This document shows positions 35,588-43,941 of a DNA stretch of 64,000 nucleotides, piece by piece (the stretch's first letter is position 1; the number at the start of each line of letters is the position of its first letter). This stretch comes from Microbacterium gorillae. GTDB lineage: Bacteria > Actinomycetota > Actinomycetes > Actinomycetales > Microbacteriaceae. The stretch covers positions 186,001 through 250,000 of the forward strand of contig NZ_LN648875.1 of the NCBI RefSeq assembly GCF_000826185.2, given 5' to 3'. Made by a program: the position numbers and the translations under genes. Below the pieces are notes generated by a model. It ran no database searches, was not told where the DNA came from, and worked only from the letters and a program-made list of their open reading frames with translations.

Positions 35588-36724
35588 TCAGATCTCGACG
35601 CTGACGAGCACCGGCTCCGGCCGCAGCATGAGTCCGTACTCCTGCAGCACCCGGGTGCGCACGAAGCGAGCGAGCTCGGCGATCTCCTCCGCCCGCGCAC
35701 CGCCGCGGTTCGTCAGGGCGAGCGTGTGCTTGGTGGACAGGCTCGCGCGCGAGCCGGGCAGGTGGAAGCCCTTGGCGAATCCCGCGTGCTCGATGAGCCA
35801 CGCCGCACTCACCTTCACGTCCGGGACCTGCGCGTCCAGTGACGGCACGGAACCGTCGAACGCGGTGAGCGGGATCACCGTCGCCGTGCCGCTGTCCGGG
35901 GCGACCGGCCAGCGCGGGCAGTCCTCCGGCAGCGTACGCGCGACGGTCTCGGAGACCACGGCGTTCTGGAAGAAGGATCCCGCGCTGTTCGTGTCCGGAT
36001 CGGCGGGGTCCAGAACCATGCCCTTGCCGGCTCGCACCTGCAGGATGCGCGTACGGATGTCGGCGAGCGCCGCCGTGTCCCCGTCCGCGAGCCCGAGCGC
36101 GTTGCGCAGCTGAGCGCCGCCGATCGCGATGCCCGCGTCGCCGACGATCGCGAGGTCGAGAGTGACGGTCAGGATCACGGCCTCACGGATCGGCACGCCG
36201 CCGTCATGCGCCTTGAGGACCGAGGTGCGGAAGCCGAGCTTCAGCTCCGCGGCGGGCACCTCCAGCACCTCCATGGTGGACTCGTCGATGAGCTGGACGC
36301 TCACGAGGGTCTGGACGATCTCCTGACCGTACGCGCCGATGTTCTGCACCGGCGCGGCACCGACGGTGCCGGGGATACCGGAGAGCGCTTCGATGCCGGC
36401 GAGCCCCTCGCCGACCGTGTACGCGACGAGGTCGTCCCAGCCGTGTCCGGCCGCGACGCGGACGCGCGCGACGCCGGACTGCGGGTCCGGCAGACGCTCG
36501 ATGCCGTGGGTCAGCACGCGGATGACCGTGAGATCGAGGGGCCCGTCACCGACGAAGAGGTTGGAGCCACCGCCGAGCACGAGACAGCGCCCGCCGTAGG
36601 ACCACTCCTCGCGCAAGGCGGTGATCAGCTCGTCAGTGGTGTTCGCATCGATCATGCGCGCGGGCGTCCCACCGGTGCCGAGAGTGGTCAGCGCGGCGAG
36701 CGGGACCGGGGTGATCTCGGCCAT
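35588..36724 (-). CDS. murB: UDP-N-acetylenolpyruvoylglucosamine reductase
   Basis: This 378-residue flavoenzyme reduces UDP-GlcNAc-enolpyruvate to UDP-MurNAc in peptidoglycan synthesis. FAD-binding motifs are LVLGGGSNLFVGDG and SGIPGTVGAAPVQNIGAYGQ. The catalytic Ser is in NSAGSFFQNAVV and the Glu near the C-terminus is in LRPEPVLVSVEI. The length fits type I MurB. The ATG at 36724 follows the MaoC gene stop at once, so it is the last gene of a three-gene operon with two hotdog dehydratase genes, an arrangement also seen in other actinobacteria. Confidence 0.95.
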   Translation of the reverse strand: MAEITPVPLAALTTLGTGGTPARMIDANTTDELITALREEWSYGGRCLVLGGGSNLFVGDGPLDLTVIRVLTHGIERLPDPQSGVARVRVAAGHGWDDLVAYTVGEGLAGIEALSGIPGTVGAAPVQNIGAYGQEIVQTLVSVQLIDESTMEVLEVPAAELKLGFRTSVLKAHDGGVPIREAVILTVTLDLAIVGDAGIAIGGAQLRNALGLADGDTAALADIRTRILQVRAGKGMVLDPADPDTNSAGSFFQNAVVSETVARTLPEDCPRWPVAPDSGTATVIPLTAFDGSVPSLDAQVPDVKVSAAWLIEHAGFAKGFHLPGSRASLSTKHTLALTNRGGARAEEIAELARFVRTRVLQEYGLMLRPEPVLVSVEI

Positions 36725-36725
36725 G

Positions 36726-37130
36726 TCAGCTCGCCAGGCGCACGGTGAGCTGCGCCTTGCCGAGCACGGTGGTCTCGTCGTGCTTGACGGTGAGGTCGAT
36801 GCGAGCGGTCTCGTCGCCGACGACCGCGACGGTCGCCACGACGGACAGGTTCGCTCCGGCGTCCGGGTCGACGATGACCGGTCGCGTGAAGCGAACACCG
36901 TACTCCAGGATGCGGGCGGTGTCGCCGAGAGCCTCGGCAACGGTGTTCACGCCGATGCCCATCGTGAGCATGCCGTGCGCGAGCACGCCGGGCAGACCGA
37001 CCTCCGCCGCCACGTCATCGCGGTAGTGGATGGGGTTGAAGTCTCCCGATGCGCCGGCATAGCGGACCAGACTCTCCCGGGTCAGGTGAACGGTGCGCTC
37101 GGCGACCACGTCGCCCTTCTCGAAGCTCAT
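36726..37130 (-). CDS. MaoC-like hotdog dehydratase (HadB-like)
   Basis: This 134-residue single-hotdog protein carries the hydratase 2 motif with catalytic Asp and His: YAGASGDFNPIHYRDD, followed by GLPGVLAHGMLTMG. HadB-type proteins supply the catalytic residues of a (3R)-hydroxyacyl dehydratase heterodimer; the upstream gene supplies the partner. In mycobacteria HadAB acts in fatty acid elongation. The start overlaps the upstream gene's stop by 4 bases. The substrate here is unknown. Confidence 0.9.
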   Translation of the reverse strand: MSFEKGDVVAERTVHLTRESLVRYAGASGDFNPIHYRDDVAAEVGLPGVLAHGMLTMGIGVNTVAEALGDTARILEYGVRFTRPVIVDPDAGANLSVVATVAVVGDETARIDLTVKHDETTVLGKAQLTVRLAS

Positions 37131-37576
37131 TCCGCTCCCCCTCCGACCAGCAGGACGCTCGTCGCGGTGACGACGTGCGCGCCGTCCGCGTCGGTGATCG
37201 TCGCCTCGCTGGTGACCATCGTGTTGCCGCCGAGCGTGCGCAGGTTCGTGATCGCCAGCTGGGCGGTCAGCTCGTCCCCGGCCACGATCGGGCGCGTGTA
37301 GGTGAAGCGCTGCTCGGCGTGCACCAGGCGGTGCAGCTCGATACCGGAATCCTCCAGCGCGAGCAGCTGCTGGAGCGTGAGGTCCTGCACGACCATCGCG
37401 AAGGTCGGCGGAGCGACGACGTCGGCGTAGCCGAGAGCGCGCGCGGCCTCGGGGTCGACGTGCTGCGGCGCGGTCGCGAACGTGGCACGAGCGAACTCGC
37501 GCACCTTCTCGCGTCCGACGAGGTAGGGGGTGGTCGGCGGGAAGTCTCGGCCGACGAGATCCGGATTCACGGGCAC
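37127..37576 (-). CDS. FAS1-like/MaoC N-terminal hotdog dehydratase subunit (HadA-like)
   Basis: This 149-residue hotdog protein resembles HadA/HadC: the N-terminus reads PDLVGRDFPPTTPYLVGREK, followed by APPTFAMVVQDL and QRFTYTRPIVAGDEL. It lacks the Asp-His hydratase motif found in its partner, as expected for the substrate-holding subunit. The GTG at 37574-37576 lies 6 bases after TAGGAT (minus strand), a leaderless layout. It is first in the hadA-hadB-murB unit. Confidence 0.88.
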   Translation of the reverse strand: MPVNPDLVGRDFPPTTPYLVGREKVREFARATFATAPQHVDPEAARALGYADVVAPPTFAMVVQDLTLQQLLALEDSGIELHRLVHAEQRFTYTRPIVAGDELTAQLAITNLRTLGGNTMVTSEATITDADGAHVVTATSVLLVGGGAE

Positions 37577-37762
37577 CGGACCATCCTACCGAGCCGGCTG
37601 GGCGGCCCGATGGTCGGGGCTCCCGTGCAAATCACGGCACCGGACGCGACCCGGCCACTTCCCGAGGCTCAGATCGGCTTCGGCGCGGAAGGTGGGCACA
37701 GCCACGAGGCCGGCATCCGCCACCGGTTCGAACACGTCAGTTCCCGGTCGGCATCGCGTTGA

Positions 37763-38563
37763 TCACTGACCGGCTCGCCGTCCGCGGATCGCCTTGACCG
37801 CCATCTGCACGGCGACGTAGGCGAGGAAGCAGGCGAAGAGGATGTTGGCGACGGCCGGGTCCAGGGCCGCGGCGAAGTACGCGCCCACGGCGGTGGTGCA
37901 GCAGGCGGCGACGCCGATGATGATGCCGCCGAGGATGTCGACGTTCTGGCGACGGAGGTTGCCGATCGTGCCCGAGATGGCGGTCGGGATCATCATCAGC
38001 AGCGAGGTGCCCTTCGCGACCAGGTCGCTGGTGCCGAACAGCAGCATGAGCGCGGGCACCACGACGACACCGCCGCCCACACCGAGCAGTCCCGCGAGGA
38101 CTCCGGTGACGAGCCCGAGGCCGACCAGACCGGCCCCGGTGAGCCACGTGAGCTCCAGGTGCGCGTCACGCGACGGAACGACGAGGAAGAGCGTCACGAT
38201 CACGACGACGATGAACGCGACGAAGCCCCAGCGCAGGGCCGTCTGGGATATCCGCGGCAGCAGAGCCGTGCCGATCTGCGCGCCGATCACGGCTCCGGCA
38301 GCGAGGATCAGCGCGGGGATCCAGGCGACCGCGCCCTCCAACGCGTAGCTGATGACACCCACCGTCGCGGTGGGGACGATCGCGGCGAGCGAGGTCCCGG
38401 CGGCATAACGCTGGTTGAACGCGAGCAGCATCACCAGCAGCGGGACGATCACGGTGCCCCCGCCGACACCGAACAGCCCGGACAGCACGCCCGCGCCGAG
38501 GCCGATACCGATGTACGCGAGGATCGTCTTCGGCGATCGCGCCGGCAGCTGTTCGGGAGTCAT
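37763..38563 (-). CDS. TauE/SafE-family sulfite/organosulfonate exporter-like permease
   Basis: This 266-residue membrane protein has about eight helices. The internally duplicated TauE signature is clear: LSGLFGVGGGTVIVPLLVML in the first half and LAGLLGVGGGVVVVPALMLL in the second. The cargo may be sulfite, sulfonates or other small anions. AGGGGG precedes the ATG at 38563 and TACGAT lies just upstream. The open frame continues antisense far upstream to 40636, but that part overlaps the GNAT and LacI genes and is not coding. The 186 bases before hadA (37577-37762) hold nothing I recognise. Confidence 0.9.
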   Translation of the reverse strand: MTPEQLPARSPKTILAYIGIGLGAGVLSGLFGVGGGTVIVPLLVMLLAFNQRYAAGTSLAAIVPTATVGVISYALEGAVAWIPALILAAGAVIGAQIGTALLPRISQTALRWGFVAFIVVVIVTLFLVVPSRDAHLELTWLTGAGLVGLGLVTGVLAGLLGVGGGVVVVPALMLLFGTSDLVAKGTSLLMMIPTAISGTIGNLRRQNVDILGGIIIGVAACCTTAVGAYFAAALDPAVANILFACFLAYVAVQMAVKAIRGRRAGQ

Positions 38564-38617
38564 CCCCCTGATCGTATCGACAGCGCCGGGCTCCCCCGAC
38601 CTCGGTAGGTTGGGCCG

Positions 38618-39517
38618 ATGAGCACACTGCAGCGTTCGAGCTTGCCGGACGACACCGCACGCGACGCCATCGCCGATCGACTCGTGGCGCTGAAGGCGAG
38701 GGCCGACCTCGGTCCGGATGATGAGGCGACGCGCGAGCGCTTCCGAACCCAGCTCGACCACCTCACCGCTGACCCGGGGGCCAGGTATCTCACCGCTCCC
38801 GGGCTCGGCGCCGTGCTGGCGAGAGTGGACACCGCACGCGGGGTGCTGAGCGTGATCGCACTCATCCCGGACGCGGCCGCCGACGCCACCGCCTGGCGCA
38901 CGGCGCTGCGAGACGCCGGTGCCGCGGAGGGCTGCCGAGCGGTTGACCTGGAGGTCGTCGCCGGCGACGACCTCGCTCTCGCTCTGCAACGGCCGGAGGA
39001 TGAGGTGCGCGCGACGAACATGCTGCGGACGCTGCCGGCACCGGCGACGGACGTCCGAGCGGTGACCCTCACGCCGATGGACGACGACGCTTACGAGCGC
39101 TGGCGTGCGGCGGATATCGATGCATACGCCGCGGAACTCGTCGCGGCCGGCGCGGTCTCCGCCGAGGAGGCCGTCGCCGAGGCGGAGAAGTCCCTGCAGA
39201 CGTATCTCCCGGACGGGCGCGACACCCCGGGTGCGCACCTCTGGTCCGCGATCGAGCCCGAATCCGGCACCGTCGTCGGAATGGTCTGGGTCGACATCGA
39301 CGCCGCCGCGGCGTTCGTCTACGCCGTGGAGGTGGACGAGTCCGAGCGGCGCCGCGGATACGGGCGCGCGATCATGGTGGCCGCTGCGGATGAGTCCCAC
39401 CACCGCGGCGCGATGCAGATCGGGTTGAACGTCTTCGGCCCGAACGTCGGGGCCCGCGCGCTCTACGACTCCCTGGGCTACCGCGTCACCCGCCAGCTCA
39501 TCGCGATCGCCTGCTGA
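38618..39517 (+). CDS. GNAT-family acetyltransferase with N-terminal extra domain
   Basis: This 299-residue protein has a second half (about 145-299) that is a GNAT domain: VYAVEVDESERRRGYGRAIM contains the acetyl-CoA loop RRRGYG, then VFGPNVGARALYDSLGYRV. The first half may be a degenerate GNAT-like domain. The substrate is unknown. TAGGTT (38606-38611) sits 6 bases before the ATG, a leaderless layout. It is divergent from the TauE gene and ends about 100 bases before the LacI regulator. Confidence 0.87.
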   Translation: MSTLQRSSLPDDTARDAIADRLVALKARADLGPDDEATRERFRTQLDHLTADPGARYLTAPGLGAVLARVDTARGVLSVIALIPDAAADATAWRTALRDAGAAEGCRAVDLEVVAGDDLALALQRPEDEVRATNMLRTLPAPATDVRAVTLTPMDDDAYERWRAADIDAYAAELVAAGAVSAEEAVAEAEKSLQTYLPDGRDTPGAHLWSAIEPESGTVVGMVWVDIDAAAAFVYAVEVDESERRRGYGRAIMVAAADESHHRGAMQIGLNVFGPNVGARALYDSLGYRVTRQLIAIAC

Positions 39518-39613
39518 GCCGCGCCCATCGCGGCGCCGACTGCCGGTACGCGAACGCAGCAGTAGACTCGCACCACCTCGCACAAGCGCAGGAACTGCGA
39601 CGGAAGGGCGGCG

Positions 39614-40717
39614 ATGCCAGGCAAACGCCCTACGGTGTACGACGTGGCGGACCGAGCCGGCGTGTCCATCGCCACGGTTTCGCATTCGTTCCGACGTCCA
39701 GATCGCATCCGCCCGGAGACTCGTGAGTCCGTGCTCCGCGCGGCTCGTGAACTCGGCTACGTGCCCAGCGGATCGGCGCGCTCCCTCGCCGGCGGGAGTA
39801 CCGGCGCCCTCGGCTTGCACCTGTTCCACCTGCTGCTCCCCACCCTGGACGGCGTCGGCAAGACCTCGGATGCGGCGTTCCTCCAGTCGATCGTGGATGA
39901 CGCCGACGCACCCCCGCAGTGGTTCCCGGAAGCCAATCTCGCTGACCACGACCCGCAGGTGTATCCGCTGTACGTGGATGAGATCCAGAGAGGGTTCGTC
40001 ATCGAGTGCCGCGATCGCGACCGGCCCGTCGTCCTCAGCCACAGCAGCACGGATCAGTCCGAGGTGGCGAGCACCGCGGGGCGTGTGGACGGACTGGCTG
40101 TCTTTCCGGGACGGGCGAGCACGGATGACATCCTGCAGAGCATGGGTGGACGTCCCGTCGTCCTCTTCAGCAGCGCGCCCGATCCTCGCTGCGCGCAGGT
40201 GAACTCCGACAATCGCGGCGGGATGCGCGCCCTCGTCGAACACCTCGTGACCATCCATGGCGCCCGCTCGCTGGGGTGGGCCGGGGAGACCGGCGGGCAG
40301 CATGACTTCGCGGAGAGATTCGCGTCGTTCAGCGAGGCCGTGGCCTCCCTCCCGGACGTCGACATGCGAGTCCTCGACGACCACAGTCTCGACGTCGACG
40401 CGACACTCCCCGGCGTCCGCGAAGCAGTGCAAGCCGGCACCGTGCCGGACGCGATCGTCTGCGGAAGCGATCAGACGGCACTCGTGGTGATCCGAATCCT
40501 CCAGTCCCAGGGCCTGCGTGTGCCGGAGGACGTCAGGGTGACGGGGTTCGATGACGTGCTGGCAGCGCAGTTGTCCTCTCCCCCACTGACGACCGTCCGT
40601 CAGCAGTTCGAACTGATGGGGCGCGTCGCGGCACATCTGCTCACCATGGACGAACCCGCTTCCCTCACCGTGACCCTGGGCGTCTCGCTCGTCACGCGCG
40701 CCAGCTGCGGCTGCTGA
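39614..40717 (+). CDS. LacI-family repressor of the carbohydrate island
   Basis: This 367-residue protein has an N-terminal helix-turn-helix TVYDVADRAGVSIATVSHSF and hinge helix SGSARSLAGG. A type I periplasmic-binding-like effector domain follows (about 65-345), with DAIVCGSDQTALVVIRIL and VRVTGFDDVLAAQLSSPPLT. It directly precedes the ABC importer genes. The promoter between them carries two TATGCGCATA palindromes, and two more occur between the GH2 and serine hydrolase genes, so it probably represses all three units until its sugar effector binds. The C-terminus ends in an unusual RASCGC. Confidence 0.92.
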   Translation: MPGKRPTVYDVADRAGVSIATVSHSFRRPDRIRPETRESVLRAARELGYVPSGSARSLAGGSTGALGLHLFHLLLPTLDGVGKTSDAAFLQSIVDDADAPPQWFPEANLADHDPQVYPLYVDEIQRGFVIECRDRDRPVVLSHSSTDQSEVASTAGRVDGLAVFPGRASTDDILQSMGGRPVVLFSSAPDPRCAQVNSDNRGGMRALVEHLVTIHGARSLGWAGETGGQHDFAERFASFSEAVASLPDVDMRVLDDHSLDVDATLPGVREAVQAGTVPDAIVCGSDQTALVVIRILQSQGLRVPEDVRVTGFDDVLAAQLSSPPLTTVRQQFELMGRVAAHLLTMDEPASLTVTLGVSLVTRASCGC

Positions 40718-40738
40718 ACCCGATTCACTGAACGGGTC

Positions 40739-40791
40739 TTGCGCCGCGGGAGTGTCATCGCTACGTTATGCGCATAGAGTTATGCGCATAA
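40739..40791 (+). promoter_or_regulatory. Importer/GH3 operon promoter with twin LacI operators
   Basis: TTGCGC (40739-40744), a 17-base spacer and TACGTT (40762-40767) form a -35/-10 pair. Two TATGCGCATA palindromes (40767-40776 and 40781-40790; the second extends to TTATGCGCATAA) cover the -10 edge and start site, 14 bases centre to centre. This is an ideal repression position. Confidence 0.75.
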
Positions 40792-40843
40792 CACGTCTCG
40801 TCCCCCGAGGCCCGCGCGTAACAGTCGATCTCGAGGAGGAGTC

Positions 40844-42115
40844 GTGAGGCACAAAGCGCGCACACTCGCTGCCGGCGCAGCGATCATCGCAGCGGCGATC
40901 ATGGTGACAGGATGCGGCCGCGCCGCGGACGGAGAAGAGCACGCCAGTTCTCCGGCCGCCACAGTCGGAGACGGGCCGGCCACGGGCACGGTCACGATGT
41001 GGACGATGGGATCTGAGGCGGATGCGCTGAAGCCGTTCATCGCGGAGTTCGAGAAGCTCAACCCCGATGTCACCGTGAAGGTGACGGCTGTCCCGTGGAC
41101 GGCCGGGCACTCCAAGATCCAAACCGCGATCGCGGGCGGAGCGACGCCGGACATCTCGATGATCGGCTCGAGCTGGATGTCGGAGTTCGCACCGGCCCTG
41201 GCGACCGTTCCGGACATCTTCGATCCGGACGCCTTCTACCGGGGAAGCATCGACAGCACCACGGTCGATGACCGGTGGGCCGCGGTCCCCTGGTACGCGG
41301 ATGTCCCGATGCTGTACTACCGCACCGATCTCGCCAAGATCGCCGGTTGGGACGCCCCGCCGAAGACGTGGGACGAGGCCCAAGAGCTCGCGAAGGCCTA
41401 CCAGGACAAGGCGGGCGCCACGTGGGGCATGCGCCTGTACACCGGCCCCAGCTCCTTCCTCGGAAACCTCTGGATCCCTTTCACCGGCGGAGCGGAGTTG
41501 GAAGACGGCCACAACTGGACCTTCGAGGGCGACGCATGGCGCAGCTCCATGGAGTTCTACAAGAGCTGGTTCGACAAGGGGCTCGTCGACCCGGACTCCG
41601 ACCCCGCTCCCGCGCAGATGCCGGCCGACTTCGTCTCGGGAAACACACCGATGTTCGTCGCAACGCCGGCGGGTCAGGGCGCGATCACTCAGATCGCGGG
41701 CAAGGAGTTCGACAGCAAGTACGCCCTCGCCCCGCTCCCCTACGGCAAGACGCAGGTCTCCGTCGTCGGCGGTTCCCACCTCGGTGTCTTCAAGAAGGCG
41801 GAGAACCCGACGGCGGCGTGGAAGCTGATCCAGTGGCTGGGGGAACCGGAGATCCAGGCGCGCTTCTTCGAGGCCACCGGCGACCTTCCCCCGGGTCCGG
41901 CAGCCTGGAAGCTTCCTGCCCTGGCTGACAACGACCGCATCACGGTCGTCGGTGAGGCGCTCAAGACGGCTGTCGCCGTACCCACGCCGCCGACGCTTGA
42001 GCAGGTGTTCGCAATCGGCGACAGCACGCTGGAGCAGATCCGCAAGGGCACGGCGACGATTCCAGATGCGCTGCGCCGCCTGCAGCAGCAGGCTGCGCAG
42101 ATCGGGCTCGGCTAG
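40844..42115 (+). CDS. ABC importer sugar-binding lipoprotein
   Basis: This 423-residue protein starts at GTG (40844) after GAGGAGGA. The signal peptide ends in a lipobox MVTGC (Cys about 25). The mature region is a family 1 sugar-binding fold: TVTMWTMGSEADALKPFIAE, AVPWYADVPMLYYRTDLAKI and AAWKLIQWLGEPEIQARFFE. It likely binds an oligosaccharide or glycoside. The next gene starts immediately at the stop. Regulation by the adjacent LacI protein is indicated by the operators in its promoter. Confidence 0.94.
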   Translation: MRHKARTLAAGAAIIAAAIMVTGCGRAADGEEHASSPAATVGDGPATGTVTMWTMGSEADALKPFIAEFEKLNPDVTVKVTAVPWTAGHSKIQTAIAGGATPDISMIGSSWMSEFAPALATVPDIFDPDAFYRGSIDSTTVDDRWAAVPWYADVPMLYYRTDLAKIAGWDAPPKTWDEAQELAKAYQDKAGATWGMRLYTGPSSFLGNLWIPFTGGAELEDGHNWTFEGDAWRSSMEFYKSWFDKGLVDPDSDPAPAQMPADFVSGNTPMFVATPAGQGAITQIAGKEFDSKYALAPLPYGKTQVSVVGGSHLGVFKKAENPTAAWKLIQWLGEPEIQARFFEATGDLPPGPAAWKLPALADNDRITVVGEALKTAVAVPTPPTLEQVFAIGDSTLEQIRKGTATIPDALRRLQQQAAQIGLG

Positions 42116-43051
42116 ATGACGATGGCTCGTCCCGGGCGCCGTGCCCTGTGGGGCACGGCGCCCGGAAGGGCACGTGGTGCACGGCGCCATCAGGCGCTCA
42201 CCGCGTGGGTCTTCTGTCTCCCGTTCGCGCTCATCTTCGCCGCCTTCATGCTGTTCCCGATCGGCGGCTCGTTCGCGATGTCGTTCACCGACATCACCTC
42301 CCGTGATCTCCAAACCCCGTGGGCCGTCGGTTTCGTCGGGCTCGATCAGTACGCGTCCCTGTTGACGGACCCGCAGTTCCTGACGGCTCTGACGGTCACC
42401 GGGCTGTTCGTCGTGATCGGAATCCCCGTCACGATCGCCCTCGCCCTGGCACTGGCCGTCGGATTGAACACGGGCGGGGGGAAGATCGTCACGGTCCTGC
42501 GCGTGGGCTACTACGCGCCCGCGGTGACGAGCATCGTGGCCGTGTCCGTCGCATGGAATTACATCCTCCAGCCGGACGGGCTGCTGAACTCGGCGCTCGA
42601 ACTTGTGGGTCTGCCCGCGGTGAACTGGCTCAACGACCCGGTCTGGGCCCTGCCCTCACTGATCATGCTGGCTGTCTGGCGCAACGTCGGCACGCTCATG
42701 GTGATCTTCCTCGCCGGCCTGCAGTGCATCCCGAAAGATCTGCTCGAAGCTGCCACCGTCGACGGTGCGGGCGCGTGGCGCCGGTTCCTGTCGATCACGC
42801 TCCCGATGCTGCGCCCGACCATCCTCCTGGGCGCCGTGCTCATCTCGGTCGGTTACCTGCAGTTCTTCGAGGAGGCGTTCGTGATGACCGGCGGCGGCCC
42901 TCTGGACCGGACCCTGTCGGTCGCGTTCTTCACCTACCAGCAGTTCGGCGTCGGGCAGTACGGACGAGCATCAGCCGCCAGCTACATCCTCTTCCTGCTC
43001 GTCGCTCTCCTCAGCCTGGTGCAGTTCCGGCTGCTGCGCACGAAGGAATGA
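42116..43051 (+). CDS. ABC sugar importer permease, MalF-like
   Basis: This 311-residue membrane protein has about six helices, the first at ALTAWVFCLPFALIFAAFML. The EAA loop is EAATVDGAGAWRRFLSITLP near residues 215-234, followed by MTGGGPLDRTLSVAFFTYQQ. The start codon directly follows the binding-protein stop. It forms a channel with the next permease. No ATPase gene is present in the island, so a shared MsiK-type ATPase is expected elsewhere. Confidence 0.94.
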   Translation: MTMARPGRRALWGTAPGRARGARRHQALTAWVFCLPFALIFAAFMLFPIGGSFAMSFTDITSRDLQTPWAVGFVGLDQYASLLTDPQFLTALTVTGLFVVIGIPVTIALALALAVGLNTGGGKIVTVLRVGYYAPAVTSIVAVSVAWNYILQPDGLLNSALELVGLPAVNWLNDPVWALPSLIMLAVWRNVGTLMVIFLAGLQCIPKDLLEAATVDGAGAWRRFLSITLPMLRPTILLGAVLISVGYLQFFEEAFVMTGGGPLDRTLSVAFFTYQQFGVGQYGRASAASYILFLLVALLSLVQFRLLRTKE

Positions 43052-43056
43052 CATCG

Positions 43057-43941
43057 ATGACCTCCTCCACGACGTTCGACCCCTCGCCCGCGCCCGAGTC
43101 CGAACCGGCCCGGCGACGCCGACGCGCGCGCCGCGGCCCTCGCCTCGTGATGCTCGTCCTCACGGTCGGACTTGCGGTGTGGCTGGTTCCGTTCGCCCAG
43201 ATGGCGTTCGGGTCACTGAAGTCACAGCAGGAGATCCTGCAGCGACCGCCGACCTTCCTCCCGCACGACCCCACGACGGCGAACTACGTCACGTGGTTCG
43301 CCGACCTCGATTTCGGCCGCTTCTTCTGGAACAGCCTCATCGTGGCGGTCCTCACCGTCGTCGGCAACCTCGTGTTCTGTTCGATGGTGGGCTATGCGCT
43401 GGCGAAGATGTCGTTTCCCGGCAAGCGGCTGCTGTTCGCGTTGGTGATGTTGACGCTGATGGTGCCGGGCGTCGTGACCTTCGTTCCGCTGTTCGTTCAG
43501 ACGGCAAAGCTGGGTCTGCTGGACACCTACGCCGCCCTCATCCTGCCGTTCCTCACCGGCCCGGTGGGCGTGTTCCTCATGCGTCAGTTCATCTCGGGCA
43601 TCCCGGACGAGTTGCTGGAGGCCGCCCGCATCGACGGCGCCGGAGAGTTCCGACTGTTCGCGCGCGTGATTCTTCCGCTGTGCGGACCGGCACTCGCAAC
43701 GCTCGCGATCCTGACGTTCCTGGCCTCCTGGAACAACTTCCTGTGGCCGCTGGTCGTCTCGCAGTCGGCCGACCTCTACACGCTGCCGATCGCGCTCTCG
43801 CTCTACTCGACGGGACAGCACTCCACCAACTACGGCCTCCTGCTCGCGGGCGCCGTCCTGGTGATCGCTCCGATCCTGCTGCTGTTCGCACTTCTCCAGC
43901 GCTGGTTCATCCAGGGCATCGCCACGACAGGACTGAAATGA
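43057..43941 (+). CDS. ABC sugar importer permease, MalG-like
   Basis: This 294-residue membrane protein has the EAA loop EAARIDGAGEFRLFARVILP near residues 185-204 and the ending LQRWFIQGIATTGLK. Two in-frame ATGs are candidates: 43048 (overlapping the previous stop) and 43057. The GAAGGA at 43042-43047 is better spaced for 43057, giving MTSSTTFDPSP. About six helices are seen, the first at LVMLVLTVGLAVWLVPFAQM. The GH3 gene overlaps by 4 bases. Confidence 0.92.
   Translation: MTSSTTFDPSPAPESEPARRRRRARRGPRLVMLVLTVGLAVWLVPFAQMAFGSLKSQQEILQRPPTFLPHDPTTANYVTWFADLDFGRFFWNSLIVAVLTVVGNLVFCSMVGYALAKMSFPGKRLLFALVMLTLMVPGVVTFVPLFVQTAKLGLLDTYAALILPFLTGPVGVFLMRQFISGIPDELLEAARIDGAGEFRLFARVILPLCGPALATLAILTFLASWNNFLWPLVVSQSADLYTLPIALSLYSTGQHSTNYGLLLAGAVLVIAPILLLFALLQRWFIQGIATTGLK

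Noticed and set aside
37609..37762. Possible small plus-strand gene reading MVGAPVQITAPDA
   Set aside because: No ribosome-binding site, no -10 at the usual distance, no recognisable domain, and it overlaps the end of the TauE gene on the other strand.
37763..40636. 957-codon open frame on the minus strand
   Set aside because: Only the last 266 codons (TauE exporter) look like protein. The rest is antisense to the GNAT and LacI genes, with no domain and no starts; GC-rich DNA leaves such frames open by default.
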